Source of the DNA: Jannaschia sp. M317
Lineage (GTDB): Bacteria; Pseudomonadota; Alphaproteobacteria; Rhodobacterales; Rhodobacteraceae
Assembly (NCBI RefSeq): GCF_025141175.1
Contig: NZ_CP081155.1
Coordinates: 897,001-961,000 of the forward strand
DNA: 64,000 bases
Direction: 5' to 3'
Below, piece after piece: positions 24,486 to 32,304 of the stretch. Both the position numbers and the translations under genes were made by a program. Position 1 is the first letter of the stretch. The number at the start of each line of letters is the position of its first letter. The notes under the pieces were generated by a model. The model saw only the letters and a list, made by a program, of their open reading frames with translations, was not told the origin of the DNA and did not search any database.

Positions 24486-25100
24486 TCAGGTGGTCGTCGC
24501 CGAAGGATGCAGCATCGGGCGATAGCCTGCTGCCAGAACCCGGACCGTCATCGGGTTGGTCAGAACCTCGACCGGCCCATGTGGCAAAGGCGACGGCGCG
24601 CCGTATCCTCTGGGTCCATACGCCAGCGCGCGGCCGTGGGACACGAGCCAGTCCCGCCCGTCCCGACGAAACATCGCCCCCTCCGGAAGCGCCGTTGCAT
24701 CCCCTGGGTGGCGCCGCATCTCGCGCGCGCCGGGTTTGGCGCGCAGCGCGTGCAACATCGCGTCGGCCTCTTTCGGGCCGGGCCAGTGACCCGTCGCCCG
24801 CGTCCAGGCCTCGGCGAAACGGACATAGTCAGCCCGCCTGCATTCGCCGCAGGGGCGATGACCGGCGGCCAGCGCCACGGCCTCATCCAGAAAGAACAGC
24901 GCCGTCCAACGGCCCACAGGCATGATGTCGCGGTGGCGGCCCCGGAACGACAGGGCGCAGCAGACCCAGGCACGGTGCTTCCAGCGGGCCGGGCCGATCA
25001 CACCGTCCCGGTGCAGAACGCCCCGATTGCCCGTCAGCGTGCCGCGTGCGGGCGTGGCAAGAAAGGTGCCGTCTGGCTGGACCCGGTTCGGTTTTGGCAG
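24486..25100 (-). CDS. Conserved protein of unknown function, probable CTG start
   Basis: Up to 204 aa. The most conserved-looking parts are TLTGNRGVLH, GRWTALFFLDEAVALAAGHR and PCGECRRADY, with a C-terminal GHGPVEVLTNP-like segment. The first usual start codon in frame is a GTG at 25001, but the coding frame, and what I recall of relatives opening around NRVxPxGxxxATPxRG, continue upstream to 25100. The only plausible initiator there is CTG, 1 base after the preceding stop. Function is unknown; the CxxC could bind a metal. I am confident it is a real gene, not of its exact start. Confidence 0.68.
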   Translation of the reverse strand: MPKPNRVQPDGTFLATPARGTLTGNRGVLHRDGVIGPARWKHRAWVCCALSFRGRHRDIMPVGRWTALFFLDEAVALAAGHRPCGECRRADYVRFAEAWTRATGHWPGPKEADAMLHALRAKPGAREMRRHPGDATALPEGAMFRRDGRDWLVSHGRALAYGPRGYGAPSPLPHGPVEVLTNPMTVRVLAAGYRPMLHPSATTT

Positions 25101-25101
25101 G

Positions 25102-25536
25102 TCAGCCGTCCAGCAAGACGGCGTCGGTCATGACGACGGCCTGCATGGTCGACGGGTCGCGCACCAATTGCAGCATACCACGCAGCGTGGCGTGCTGAGC
25201 CTCGTCTGTGACAGGCAGCGGATCGGTCAGGCGCACCTCGATCGCGGTGCCGTGGTCGCCCGATCCGCAGAACGGACACTGGCCCAGGTCGGACACGAGC
25301 ATGTAATCCCGCGTTTCCGCCTCCCAACCGACGGCGATCAGATAGCCAGAAATCTCAAAGGTATCGACCCCGTTCTCGATCTCTGCCGGGAAGCGTTTGG
25401 TCACTGACCAACTGTCGGCGCTCTCGTGCTCGGTCACCTCGATCTGGCCCAGTAGGTGCCAGGCGGGATCGGCTTCGGCCAGGGCGGCAGAGGCGAAGGG
25501 CAGGGCAGCGAGGGACAGGGCGACAGGCTTGTGCAT
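25102..25536 (-). CDS. Exported protein of unknown function with a CPFCGS motif
   Basis: 144 aa with a signal peptide (MHKPVALSLAALPFASAALA). The mature part contains a CPFCGSGDHGTAIEV motif after a DYMLVSDLGQ strand, reminiscent of DUF3299-type periplasmic proteins, where such a Cys pair may bind a metal or form a disulfide. The start at 25536 is chosen for the signal peptide; 21 codons upstream are open but not signal-like. Function not recognised. The next gene begins 1 base after the stop. Confidence 0.7.
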   Translation of the reverse strand: MHKPVALSLAALPFASAALAEADPAWHLLGQIEVTEHESADSWSVTKRFPAEIENGVDTFEISGYLIAVGWEAETRDYMLVSDLGQCPFCGSGDHGTAIEVRLTDPLPVTDEAQHATLRGMLQLVRDPSTMQAVVMTDAVLLDG

Positions 25537-25645
25537 CGGAGGCTCCGGCTGGGCAATGGAATCGGGGCGCACCTTTGCGGCAGGCCGCACCTGCGTCAAC
25601 CTGCCGAACCTTGGGTCAGCGTCGTTCCGCCGAGGCGGCGCGGGC

Positions 25646-26005
25646 TCAGCCGTCGGTCGTGAGCCGCGCAGCCAGATCCGGGTCTTCGGCGGCTGCCTGT
25701 TCGATCCGCGCCTTCATGCCGTCCCGCGTGCCCAGATCGGCCAGAGGATCGGCCAGCAGGCCATCCGCATCCATCGTCAACCCGGCACGGATCGCGTCAA
25801 AGGCCAGGTCCGGGTCGGTTTCCATAAGATGATCCATGACGGTGCCGGTCCAGGCATCCGGCGTCTCGGTCCCCGCGTCCTCAGTGCCCAGGTAGGCCAG
25901 ATAGCGCTCCGCGAACCGCGCCAGCGGCAGGTCGCCGGGGGGCAGGGCCTCTGTGTCGGCGGGCAGGCCGAGGGCGGCGGCGACAGTGGCGCGGGGAATC
26001 TGCAT
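25646..26005 (-). CDS. Small acidic protein of unknown function, partner of the NucS-like nuclease gene
   Basis: 119 aa and strongly acidic, with Asp and Glu far outnumbering Lys and Arg. The middle reads LARFAERYLAYLGTEDAG followed by a Trp and HLMETDPDLAFDAI, which resembles the small DUF6869-type helical domains, though weakly. It starts 24 bases after the stop of the nuclease gene on the same strand, so the two are probably co-transcribed. Whether it regulates or protects against the nuclease is speculation. Confidence 0.65.
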   Translation of the reverse strand: MQIPRATVAAALGLPADTEALPPGDLPLARFAERYLAYLGTEDAGTETPDAWTGTVMDHLMETDPDLAFDAIRAGLTMDADGLLADPLADLGTRDGMKARIEQAAAEDPDLAARLTTDG

Positions 26006-26029
26006 GGGGCAACGTCCGATCAGGTCAGG

Positions 26030-26755
26030 CTACGCGAAAGTGAACCGATAGGCGTAGCGCCGCAAGGCCAGCGTCGGGACGATCCGGGCGGCGGCCTGTA
26101 CCCGGGGATGGTGATCGGAGCCGACGAGATACCCCCGCACCGCCCCGCCCTCGGCCTCTGCGATATCGGCCATGTAGCCCAGCACCTGTGCCACCGCCTC
26201 CGGCCGGGTCGATCCGGCCTTGAGCTCGACCACGACCCATGTTCCATCCTCGGCCCGGCCCAGAATATCGATGAATCCAGAGGCGACCTTCCGCTGTCGT
26301 CCGCCGTCCGCAAGGGTCAGGCCGGATTCCAACTGTCCGAGGTCGCGGCGAAGGGCTGCTTCGAGATCGGCCTCCAACCCGAAGGTCAACGCCTCGTCGT
26401 CCGGATCGCTGTCCGCCGCGTCACCCTCTTCGACCAACGCCGATACGGGGCCATTTTCCAGCGACTCCCTGAACTTGCGGTAGCTGTTCACCTGAGTGCG
26501 ATACCACGCGACCTGCGTGCGGATGTCGCCCCTGTGAATATTCATGCGGGTCGGATTGGGCTGTCCTTGCGCGGCGTCCTGCGTTGAATACAGAAATGTC
26601 TCCAGCAACGAGGTCAGCCGGTCGCCGTCATAGGCCTGGTCCAGGTCGATGCCATAGGCCTGTTCCACCCGCGCCAGCGCCCGAACGCGCATGTCCCGGG
26701 TATTTTCATTGACGGGCTGGGTATCCAGCCAGGTCGTGTAGCGGGCGGTTTGCAT
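26030..26755 (-). CDS. PD-(D/E)XK nuclease-like protein, NucS/DUF91-type
   Basis: 241 aa. The C-terminal domain has the restriction-endonuclease core: GFIDILGRAEDGTWVVVELK contains the Asp and the ExK catalytic residues, followed by AVAQVLGYMADIAEAEGG and GYLVG, as in NucS/EndoMS mismatch-type endonucleases. The N-terminal 110 residues are helical with several Tyr and Arg (YRTQVNSYRKFRESL) and may be a DNA-binding region. An acidic linker near residues 110-122 (EEGDAADSDPDDEA) joins them. Role: probable DNA endonuclease, repair or defence. A hairpin lies upstream at 26798-26830. Confidence 0.82.
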   Translation of the reverse strand: MQTARYTTWLDTQPVNENTRDMRVRALARVEQAYGIDLDQAYDGDRLTSLLETFLYSTQDAAQGQPNPTRMNIHRGDIRTQVAWYRTQVNSYRKFRESLENGPVSALVEEGDAADSDPDDEALTFGLEADLEAALRRDLGQLESGLTLADGGRQRKVASGFIDILGRAEDGTWVVVELKAGSTRPEAVAQVLGYMADIAEAEGGAVRGYLVGSDHHPRVQAAARIVPTLALRRYAYRFTFA

Positions 26756-26797
26756 CCAGGCCTTCCGAACAGTCAGGGGCGGATGCGGAGCCTAGCG

Positions 26798-26830
26798 GCC
26801 GAAGGGTTAACCCTAGATTAACGCTTCGGC
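26798..26830. repeat. Nested palindromes between prfC and the nuclease gene
   Basis: Arms GCCGAAG (26798-26804) and CTTCGGC (26824-26830) enclose a 10-base perfect palindrome GGGTTAACCC (26804-26813). It lies between the end of prfC and the start of the nuclease gene. It could end the prfC transcript or act as an operator; no T-tract is present. Confidence 0.4.
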
Positions 26831-26844
26831 CCGGCCCGGATGGA

Positions 26845-28482
26845 TCACACCATCATCTCCTTCGTCGCGCTCAGCTTGACGTCCGGGTGGTCGCGTTCGA
26901 TCCGGTCGATATCCCATTGCAGGCGCGTCAGAAAGACCGGGGCACCGTCGTTGTCATGGGCGATATGCTGCGTGTTCTTGGCCACGACACCCTCCACAGC
27001 CTCCTTGGAGCCGCTGATCCAGCGGGCGGAGGTGAACTGTGACTGGGAGAAGCTGACCGGCAGACCGTATTCCAACTCGATCCGGCTGGCGAGAACCTCG
27101 AATTGCAGGGCACCGACCACGCCCACGATGAAGCCGGAGCCGATGGCGGGCTTGAACACCTTGGCCGCGCCTTCCTCGGCGAATTGCATCAGCGCCTTTT
27201 CCAGATGCTTGGCCTTCATCGGGTCGCCTGCGCGCACCCCTTGCAGAAGTTCCGGCGCAAAGCTGGGGATCCCGGTAAAGCGCAGGGTTTCGCCTTCGGT
27301 CAGGGCATCGCCGATGCGCAGCTGGCCGTGGTTCGGAATGCCGATGATGTCGCCGGCCCAGGCCTCCTCGGCCAATTCGCGGTCGGCGGCGAGGAACAGG
27401 ACCGGGTTCGAAATCGCCATCTGCTTCTTGGACCGCACATGCGTCAGCTTCATCCCGCGTTCGAAATGGCCCGACGCGAGACGGACAAAGGCGACGCGGT
27501 CGCGGTGCTTGGGGTCCATGTTGGCCTGCACCTTGAAGACGAAACCGGTAACGGTCTTTTCATCGGCGCTGACCTGACGGGGTTCGGCGCGCTGGGGCTG
27601 AGGGGGCGGGCCGTATTCGGCGATGCCGCTCATCAATTCCTGCACGCCGAAGCTGTTGATCGCAGACCCGAACCAGATCGGCGTCAGCGTCCCTTCCAGA
27701 AAGGCCTGCGCATCCATCGGCGGCAACAGTTCGCGCGCCATCTCCAATTCGTCGCGCAACTGCGCCAGTTGGTCGGCGGGGACGTGCTCGGCCAGTTTCG
27801 GATCGTCGAGCCCGCTGATCTTGACCGTCTCGGCCACCTTGTTGCGGTCGGCCCGGTCCATCAGTTCCAGCCGGTCATGCAACAGGTCGTAACACCCGAT
27901 AAAGTCGCGCCCGACCCCGATGGGCCAGGACGCGGGGGTGACGTCGATGGCCAGGTTCTCCTGGATTTCGTCGATGATCTCGAAGGTGTCGCGGCTTTCG
28001 CGGTCCATTTTGTTGCAGAAGGTCAGGATCGGCAGATCACGCAGACGACAGACCTCGAACAGCTTCTGCGTCTGGGATTCCACGCCCTTGGCCCCGTCGA
28101 TCACCATGACGGCGGCGTCGACGGCGGTGATGGTGCGATAGGTGTCTTCGGAAAAATCGCTGTGACCCGGTGTGTCGACCAGGTTGAAGCGGTATTCATC
28201 GGCACCCTGGTGAAAGTCGAAGGACATGGCAGACGCGGAAACGGAGATGCCGCGATCCTGCTCCATCTTCATGAAGTCCGACCGCGTGCGCCGGGCCTCG
28301 CCCTTCGCGCGCACCTGACCAGCCATCTGGATCGCGCCTCCATAGAGCAGAAATTTCTCGGTCAGCGTCGTCTTGCCCGCATCCGGGTGAGAGATGATCG
28401 CGAAGGTCCGGCGACGCCCGATTTCGGGCGGCAGGTCGGGGCGGTTGGTCTGCGGACCAGCGGAGAGGGCGGTATCGGGCAT
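26845..28482 (-). CDS. prfC: Peptide chain release factor 3
   Basis: A GTPase that recycles RF1 and RF2 from the ribosome after termination. It is 545 aa, slightly longer than the E. coli protein because of an N-terminal extension before GRRRTFAIISHPDAGKTTLT (G1). The other G motifs are visible: RGISVSASAM (G2), NLVDTPGHSDF (G3), and FCNKMDRESRD (G4). The start at MPDTALSAGPQ is preferred; 16 more codons are open upstream. It is transcribed alone, with palindromic sequence on the downstream side. Confidence 0.95.
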   Translation of the reverse strand: MPDTALSAGPQTNRPDLPPEIGRRRTFAIISHPDAGKTTLTEKFLLYGGAIQMAGQVRAKGEARRTRSDFMKMEQDRGISVSASAMSFDFHQGADEYRFNLVDTPGHSDFSEDTYRTITAVDAAVMVIDGAKGVESQTQKLFEVCRLRDLPILTFCNKMDRESRDTFEIIDEIQENLAIDVTPASWPIGVGRDFIGCYDLLHDRLELMDRADRNKVAETVKISGLDDPKLAEHVPADQLAQLRDELEMARELLPPMDAQAFLEGTLTPIWFGSAINSFGVQELMSGIAEYGPPPQPQRAEPRQVSADEKTVTGFVFKVQANMDPKHRDRVAFVRLASGHFERGMKLTHVRSKKQMAISNPVLFLAADRELAEEAWAGDIIGIPNHGQLRIGDALTEGETLRFTGIPSFAPELLQGVRAGDPMKAKHLEKALMQFAEEGAAKVFKPAIGSGFIVGVVGALQFEVLASRIELEYGLPVSFSQSQFTSARWISGSKEAVEGVVAKNTQHIAHDNDGAPVFLTRLQWDIDRIERDHPDVKLSATKEMMV

Positions 28483-28591
28483 GGGCGCGATATAGGCGCG
28501 GCGCGCGGGCGGGGCAATCGCGCGCGACATTAACCGAATGGTGAGGGTTCAGCGGCTAGCCTGCGGCCCGAACGGATCAGGAGGGTGAGAG

Positions 28592-28753
28592 ATGCGCGCA
28601 TTCAGATATCAGGCCGAGGCGATCGAATGGGCCGTCATTCGGGCCGCAGGCGCGCTGAACCGCTGCACGGCGCGGCTGCGGGCGGGTCGCCAGACAGGTC
28701 CCGGGAATGCCAGAGTTTTCAAAAACTCTGGTCAAATCCTTAGAAGGATTTGA
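28592..28753 (+). CDS. Small 53-residue protein candidate ending inside a palindrome
   Basis: An ATG at 28592 follows a strong AGGAGG ribosome site (about 28579-28584). The frame encodes 53 residues, MRAFRYQAEAIEWAVIRAAG at the start, then Arg/Ala-rich, ending RRI. The last 15 codons read through two perfect palindromes and the stop TGA is the last three bases of the second. Possibly a real small basic protein whose tail was replaced by insertion of the repeat; no family recognised. Confidence 0.45.
   Translation: MRAFRYQAEAIEWAVIRAAGALNRCTARLRAGRQTGPGNARVFKNSGQILRRI
28710..28753. repeat. Two adjacent perfect 22-bp palindromes (REP-like)
   Basis: Palindrome A (28710-28731) has 10-base arms CCAGAGTTTT/AAAACTCTGG around CA. 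Palindrome B (28732-28753) has 10-base arms TCAAATCCTT/AAGGATTTGA around AG. They abut with no spacer, 8 bases from the SDR stop. I recall similar sequence pairs between genes in other Rhodobacterales genomes, which would make this a repetitive extragenic palindrome; they may also serve as a transcript end. Confidence 0.8.
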
Positions 28754-28761
28754 CTGCGCCG

Positions 28762-29574
28762 CTAGTGCACCGGCTCCACCACCGGATCGATCAGGGTCCG
28801 GCCGCCATCCACCGTCAAGATCTGCCCGATCATGAAGCCGGAGGCGTCAGAGGCCAGATATTGCACCGTTTCGGCCAGTTCCGACGGCGAAGCGATGCGC
28901 CCCATGGGCGTCGCATCCACAATGGATTGCCGTAGCGCGCTGTCCTCGGCGATCCGCACCGTCAGGTTCGACGACATCACCGAGCCCACGGCCAGCCCGT
29001 TCACCCGAATGCGTTTTGACGCCAGGAATACCGCCAGCGACCGCGTCGCCTGATCCAGGGCTGCCGCGCTGATCGAATAGGCCAAAAGCTCCGGCTGCGT
29101 GCGGCGCCCGGCGATGGAGCCGACGTTGACGATGGTGCCGATGGTCCCTTCGTCGCGGCCGTCTTCTTCGGCTTGGTGAATCATCCGCTTGGCGACCGCC
29201 TGGCTTAACCGCAGGGCCGTCATCAGGTTCTGCTCCAGCAACTTGGAGACCGTGTCGTCCTCCGGGTCCAGCGGGTCGGTGACCAGCAACTGCCGCGAGG
29301 CATTCACCAGGATATCCACGCGGTCAAAGGCGTCGATCGTCGCAGACAGCAGATTCGCGACGGTCAGCCGTTCGCGCAGATCCCCCGCGAAATACCGCAA
29401 ATGCCCCGAATCGTCGGTTTGCGCCTCGCCGACCTCGGCCTCCAGGCGGGCTTCGTCCCGGTCCGCGAACATGACGTTCGCGCCCATTTCCGCGAAATGC
29501 CGCGCGATGGCCAGTCCGACGCCGTGGGCGGCCCCGGTGACGATGGCGGTCTTGCCCGCAATGCTCAGGGTCAT
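28762..29574 (-). CDS. Atypical SDR family protein lacking the catalytic Lys
   Basis: 270 aa with an intact short-chain dehydrogenase cofactor loop, TGAAHGVGLAIA (residues 13-24), and an Asp after the second strand (ADRDEAR). The catalytic region is altered: Ser153 (NVGSIAG) and Tyr166 are present, but the YxxxK motif reads YSISA, with Ala170 in place of Lys, and the NNAG motif reads NASR. It may be a non-catalytic or redirected SDR. A 4-base overlap couples it to rsmC upstream. Confidence 0.82.
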   Translation of the reverse strand: MTLSIAGKTAIVTGAAHGVGLAIARHFAEMGANVMFADRDEARLEAEVGEAQTDDSGHLRYFAGDLRERLTVANLLSATIDAFDRVDILVNASRQLLVTDPLDPEDDTVSKLLEQNLMTALRLSQAVAKRMIHQAEEDGRDEGTIGTIVNVGSIAGRRTQPELLAYSISAAALDQATRSLAVFLASKRIRVNGLAVGSVMSSNLTVRIAEDSALRQSIVDATPMGRIASPSELAETVQYLASDASGFMIGQILTVDGGRTLIDPVVEPVH

Positions 29575-30554
29575 GGCTGTCTCCGCTTGGGGCGCGTGGC
29601 CTCGATCACCTTGTAGCCCGAGACGTCGGCGCGCACCACGGACTCGGCAAAAACCTCTGCCAGCGTCGCCTCATAGGGCAGATGCCGGTTTGCCACCATC
29701 AACAGCCGTCCGCGCGGTGACAGCAACCGCGCCGCCGCCTGCACAAAGGCACGGCCCAGGGCGGGGTCCGCCTTGCGCGATGTGTGGAACGGCGGGTTGG
29801 TCACCACGTAATCGAAGGGGCCGCCGGTCCAGGTGGTGGCGTCCGCCCAGTGGAACGTTGCCCGCGCGTCCGTCACATTGGCCCGCGCACAGTCCAGCGC
29901 GGCATGTTCCGCCTCGACCAGGGCGACCTGTCGGACTTTGTCGGAGGCCAGAATCCGTGTCGCCAGATAGCCCCACCCCGCGCCAAGGTCACAGACCTTG
30001 CCCGAGACGGCGCCCAGATGCCCGGCCAACAGGGCCGATCCCGGATCGATCCCATCGGCGGAAAAGACCCCCGCTGTCGTCACGAACCCATCGACCCGGC
30101 CCGGCACGGCGGCCCAACCCGCGGGCACCGCAGCGGGGGCGGTCACCGCGAAACACTTGCCGTGTGCCTTGGAATAGACCTCGCCCACGGCGCACACCTT
30201 CCGCAGCGTCTTCAGCAGCGAATCGATCCCCTCGGATTTTGCGCCGTCGACGATCAACGGCCCGCCGGGCCCGACCATCGCAAAGCCGCGCGCCAGCAGA
30301 TCCAGCGTCAGCGCCTTGGCCCGCGCTGCAAACACCACGACGGCCGCGGCTGGCCCGGCCTGCTGCGGTGAAACCGCGACCCCGCGCGCGGACAGGGCGT
30401 CATGGTCGGGGCAGAACCCGTGCTCTGCCGCGACCCGGTCCAGTGGCAGACCATCCAGATCCAGATCGGCGGGGGGGCGCAAAAGAACGATCCGCCCGGT
30501 GTCGGGCAGGATGACGGAACCGCCGGACAGGGCGAGGGACAGGCGGGCGCTCAT
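29571..30554 (-). CDS. rsmC: Class I methyltransferase, RsmC-like 16S rRNA (guanine-N2) methyltransferase
   Basis: 327 aa with two tandem Rossmann-like halves, as in RsmC. The N-terminal half is degenerate; the C-terminal half has the SAM loop CDLGAGWGYLATRI and the catalytic TNPPFHTSRKADPALG, where NPPF marks amino-methyltransferases. RsmC methylates G1207 of 16S rRNA in E. coli; the exact target here is inferred. It is translationally coupled to the atypical SDR that follows. Confidence 0.88.
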   Translation of the reverse strand: MSARLSLALSGGSVILPDTGRIVLLRPPADLDLDGLPLDRVAAEHGFCPDHDALSARGVAVSPQQAGPAAAVVVFAARAKALTLDLLARGFAMVGPGGPLIVDGAKSEGIDSLLKTLRKVCAVGEVYSKAHGKCFAVTAPAAVPAGWAAVPGRVDGFVTTAGVFSADGIDPGSALLAGHLGAVSGKVCDLGAGWGYLATRILASDKVRQVALVEAEHAALDCARANVTDARATFHWADATTWTGGPFDYVVTNPPFHTSRKADPALGRAFVQAAARLLSPRGRLLMVANRHLPYEATLAEVFAESVVRADVSGYKVIEATRPKRRQP

Positions 30555-30564
30555 GGTCAGAGGA

Positions 30565-30924
30565 TTACTCCTCCTTCTCCATGGTGCATTGCAGGGGGTG
30601 CTGGTTGCGACGGGCGAAATCCATCACTTGTGCGACCTTCGTTTCGGCGATCTCGTGGCTGAAGACGCCGACCACGGCCAGTCCCTTCTTGTGAACCGTC
30701 AGCATGATTTCGACCGCATGGCTGTGCCCGATGCCGAAAAACCGCTCCAATACCAGGACGACGAATTCCATCGGGGTATAGTCGTCGTTCAGCAGCAGCA
30801 CCTTGTAAAGCGGCGGCTTGGCGGTCTTCGGCTTGACCTTGGTGGCCACGCCGGTATCGCCCTCGCCATCGTCGGGGCGGTCGGCCATCGCGCGGATGGT
30901 GCGGGTCTGGTCCGTAAGAAGCAT
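30565..30924 (-). CDS. clpS: ATP-dependent Clp protease adaptor ClpS
   Basis: Delivers N-degron substrates to ClpAP. The folded domain from about residue 38 has the hallmark [20 protein letters not shown] (N-degron pocket), then [19 protein letters not shown]. Up to 119 aa; the first 12 residues are optional because a second ATG ([10 protein letters not shown]) lies at 30888 and neither start has a clear ribosome site. The disordered Asp/Lys-rich N-terminal tail is typical. clpA is not in the window. Divergent from a HAD hydrolase gene. Confidence 0.95.
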   Translation of the reverse strand: MLLTDQTRTIRAMADRPDDGEGDTGVATKVKPKTAKPPLYKVLLLNDDYTPMEFVVLVLERFFGIGHSHAVEIMLTVHKKGLAVVGVFSHEIAETKVAQVMDFARRNQHPLQCTMEKEE

Positions 30925-31013
30925 GGTAAATGTCCGGGGTTGGCGTGCAATCCGATGAGGCCCAGTAATATAGCCAAATGGACATCCATTTAAAGAGGGC
31001 GCGTGCAGGCACC

Positions 31014-31718
31014 ATGAACGACGTGACGACGATCGGTTTCGATGCCGATGACACCCTGTGGCACAACGAGACGGTTTTCGCCCTCACGCAGGAGAAATTC
31101 GCCGACCTTTTGCGCGACCATACAGACCCGGATCACTTGCTGGACCGGCTGTTGGAGGCGGAGCGGAGGAACCTGAAACACTATGGCTTCGGCATCAAGG
31201 GTTTCGTCCTGTCGATGATCGAGACCGCCATCGAGGTCACCGACGGCCGCGTGCCCGCACCGATCATCGCCCGCCTGCTGCACGAAGGCCGCGAAATGCT
31301 GCGCCACCCTGTCGATCTGTTGCCTGGCGTGGCCGAGACGGTCGCGGCTCTGGCGGGCAGCCACACGCTAGTGCTGATCACCAAGGGCGACTTGCTGGAC
31401 CAGGAACGCAAGTTGGCCGAAAGCGGGCTCGGAGAGCTTTTCGACGGGATCGAGATCGTCAGCGACAAGACACCCAAGGTCTACACCCGCGCTTTCGACA
31501 CCTATGGTGACGGCGCGGCGCGGGCCCTGATGGTCGGCAACTCGATGAAGTCCGACGTCCTGCCCGCGTTGGACGCCGGGGCCTGGGGTATCTTTTGTCC
31601 GTCGGGTATCGATTGGGCGCTGGAACGGGCGGACCCACCGCAGGACCATCCGCGCTATCGGCAGATCGACCGGCTGTCCGATCTGCCCGCCCTTTTGTCC
31701 GTCGTTCAATCGCGATAG
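31014..31718 (+). CDS. HAD-family hydrolase
   Basis: 234 aa phosphatase-like HAD protein with a helical C1 cap. Motif I is [12 protein letters not shown], motif [10 protein letters not shown], the motif III Lys lies in VSDKTPKVY, and motif [19 protein letters not shown]. The start at MNDVTTIGF is preferred; a further ATG 36 bases upstream gives 246 aa but has no ribosome site. Substrate unknown. It runs into queF 25 bases downstream. Confidence 0.86.
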   Translation: MNDVTTIGFDADDTLWHNETVFALTQEKFADLLRDHTDPDHLLDRLLEAERRNLKHYGFGIKGFVLSMIETAIEVTDGRVPAPIIARLLHEGREMLRHPVDLLPGVAETVAALAGSHTLVLITKGDLLDQERKLAESGLGELFDGIEIVSDKTPKVYTRAFDTYGDGAARALMVGNSMKSDVLPALDAGAWGIFCPSGIDWALERADPPQDHPRYRQIDRLSDLPALLSVVQSR

Positions 31719-31743
31719 CGCCGGGATCAGACCGGAGGACGCC

Positions 31744-32208
31744 ATGACCGAAAAGATCTACAGCAATCTGACACAATTGGGCGGCGACACCCGCCTGCCC
31801 GACAGCCCCGACACCGCAGAGCTGGAGCGGGTGCCAAACCCCCAGGCCGATGTCGCCTATGCCGTGCGGTTCACCGCGCCGGAGTTCACGTCGCTTTGCC
31901 CGATGACGGGCCAGCCGGACTTTGCCCATCTGGTGATCGACTACGTGCCCGGCGACTGGCTGGTCGAATCCAAATCGCTGAAGCTGTTCCTCGGCGCGTT
32001 CCGCAACCACGGCGCATTCCATGAGGATTGCACAATTTCCATCGCGCGCCGGTTGGTGGATTTTCTTGGTCCGCGATGGCTGCGGATCGGCGGCTACTGG
32101 TATCCGCGGGGCGGCATCCCGATCGACGTCTTCTGGCAGACGGGCCCCCTGCCTGATGGCATCTGGTTGCCCGATCAAGGCGTCCCGCCCTACCGCGGTC
32201 GCGGATGA
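31744..32208 (+). CDS. queF: NADPH-dependent 7-cyano-7-deazaguanine reductase QueF
   Basis: Reduces preQ0 to preQ1 in queuosine tRNA-modification synthesis. The single-domain (unimodular) type, 154 aa. The catalytic Cys is in [11 protein letters not shown], the substrate-binding Glu in [13 protein letters not shown], and FHEDC is the conserved His-Glu. No preQ1 riboswitch was recognised in the 25-base gap upstream. It follows a HAD hydrolase on the same strand. Confidence 0.96.
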   Translation: MTEKIYSNLTQLGGDTRLPDSPDTAELERVPNPQADVAYAVRFTAPEFTSLCPMTGQPDFAHLVIDYVPGDWLVESKSLKLFLGAFRNHGAFHEDCTISIARRLVDFLGPRWLRIGGYWYPRGGIPIDVFWQTGPLPDGIWLPDQGVPPYRGRG

Positions 32209-32219
32209 GCGGAACTTTT

Positions 32220-32233
32220 CGTTAAGGTTAACG
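32220..32233. repeat. Short perfect palindrome after queF
   Basis: CGTTAA-GG-TTAACG lies 11 bases past the queF stop, within the gap before the convergent serS. It may be part of a transcript end, but no T-tract follows. A run of G/C-rich sequence (32250-32300) completes the gap. Confidence 0.3.
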
Positions 32234-32304
32234 CAGGCCCCCCGTTCCTCTGGCCATAAATACCGCGGGGGGCCGAAGGCGGGGGCAGGGCCCCCTCCAG
32301 CGTC

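Noticed and set aside
31719..31743. preQ1 riboswitch upstream of queF
   Set aside because: The gap from the preceding gene is only 25 bases and shows no aptamer-like pseudoknot.
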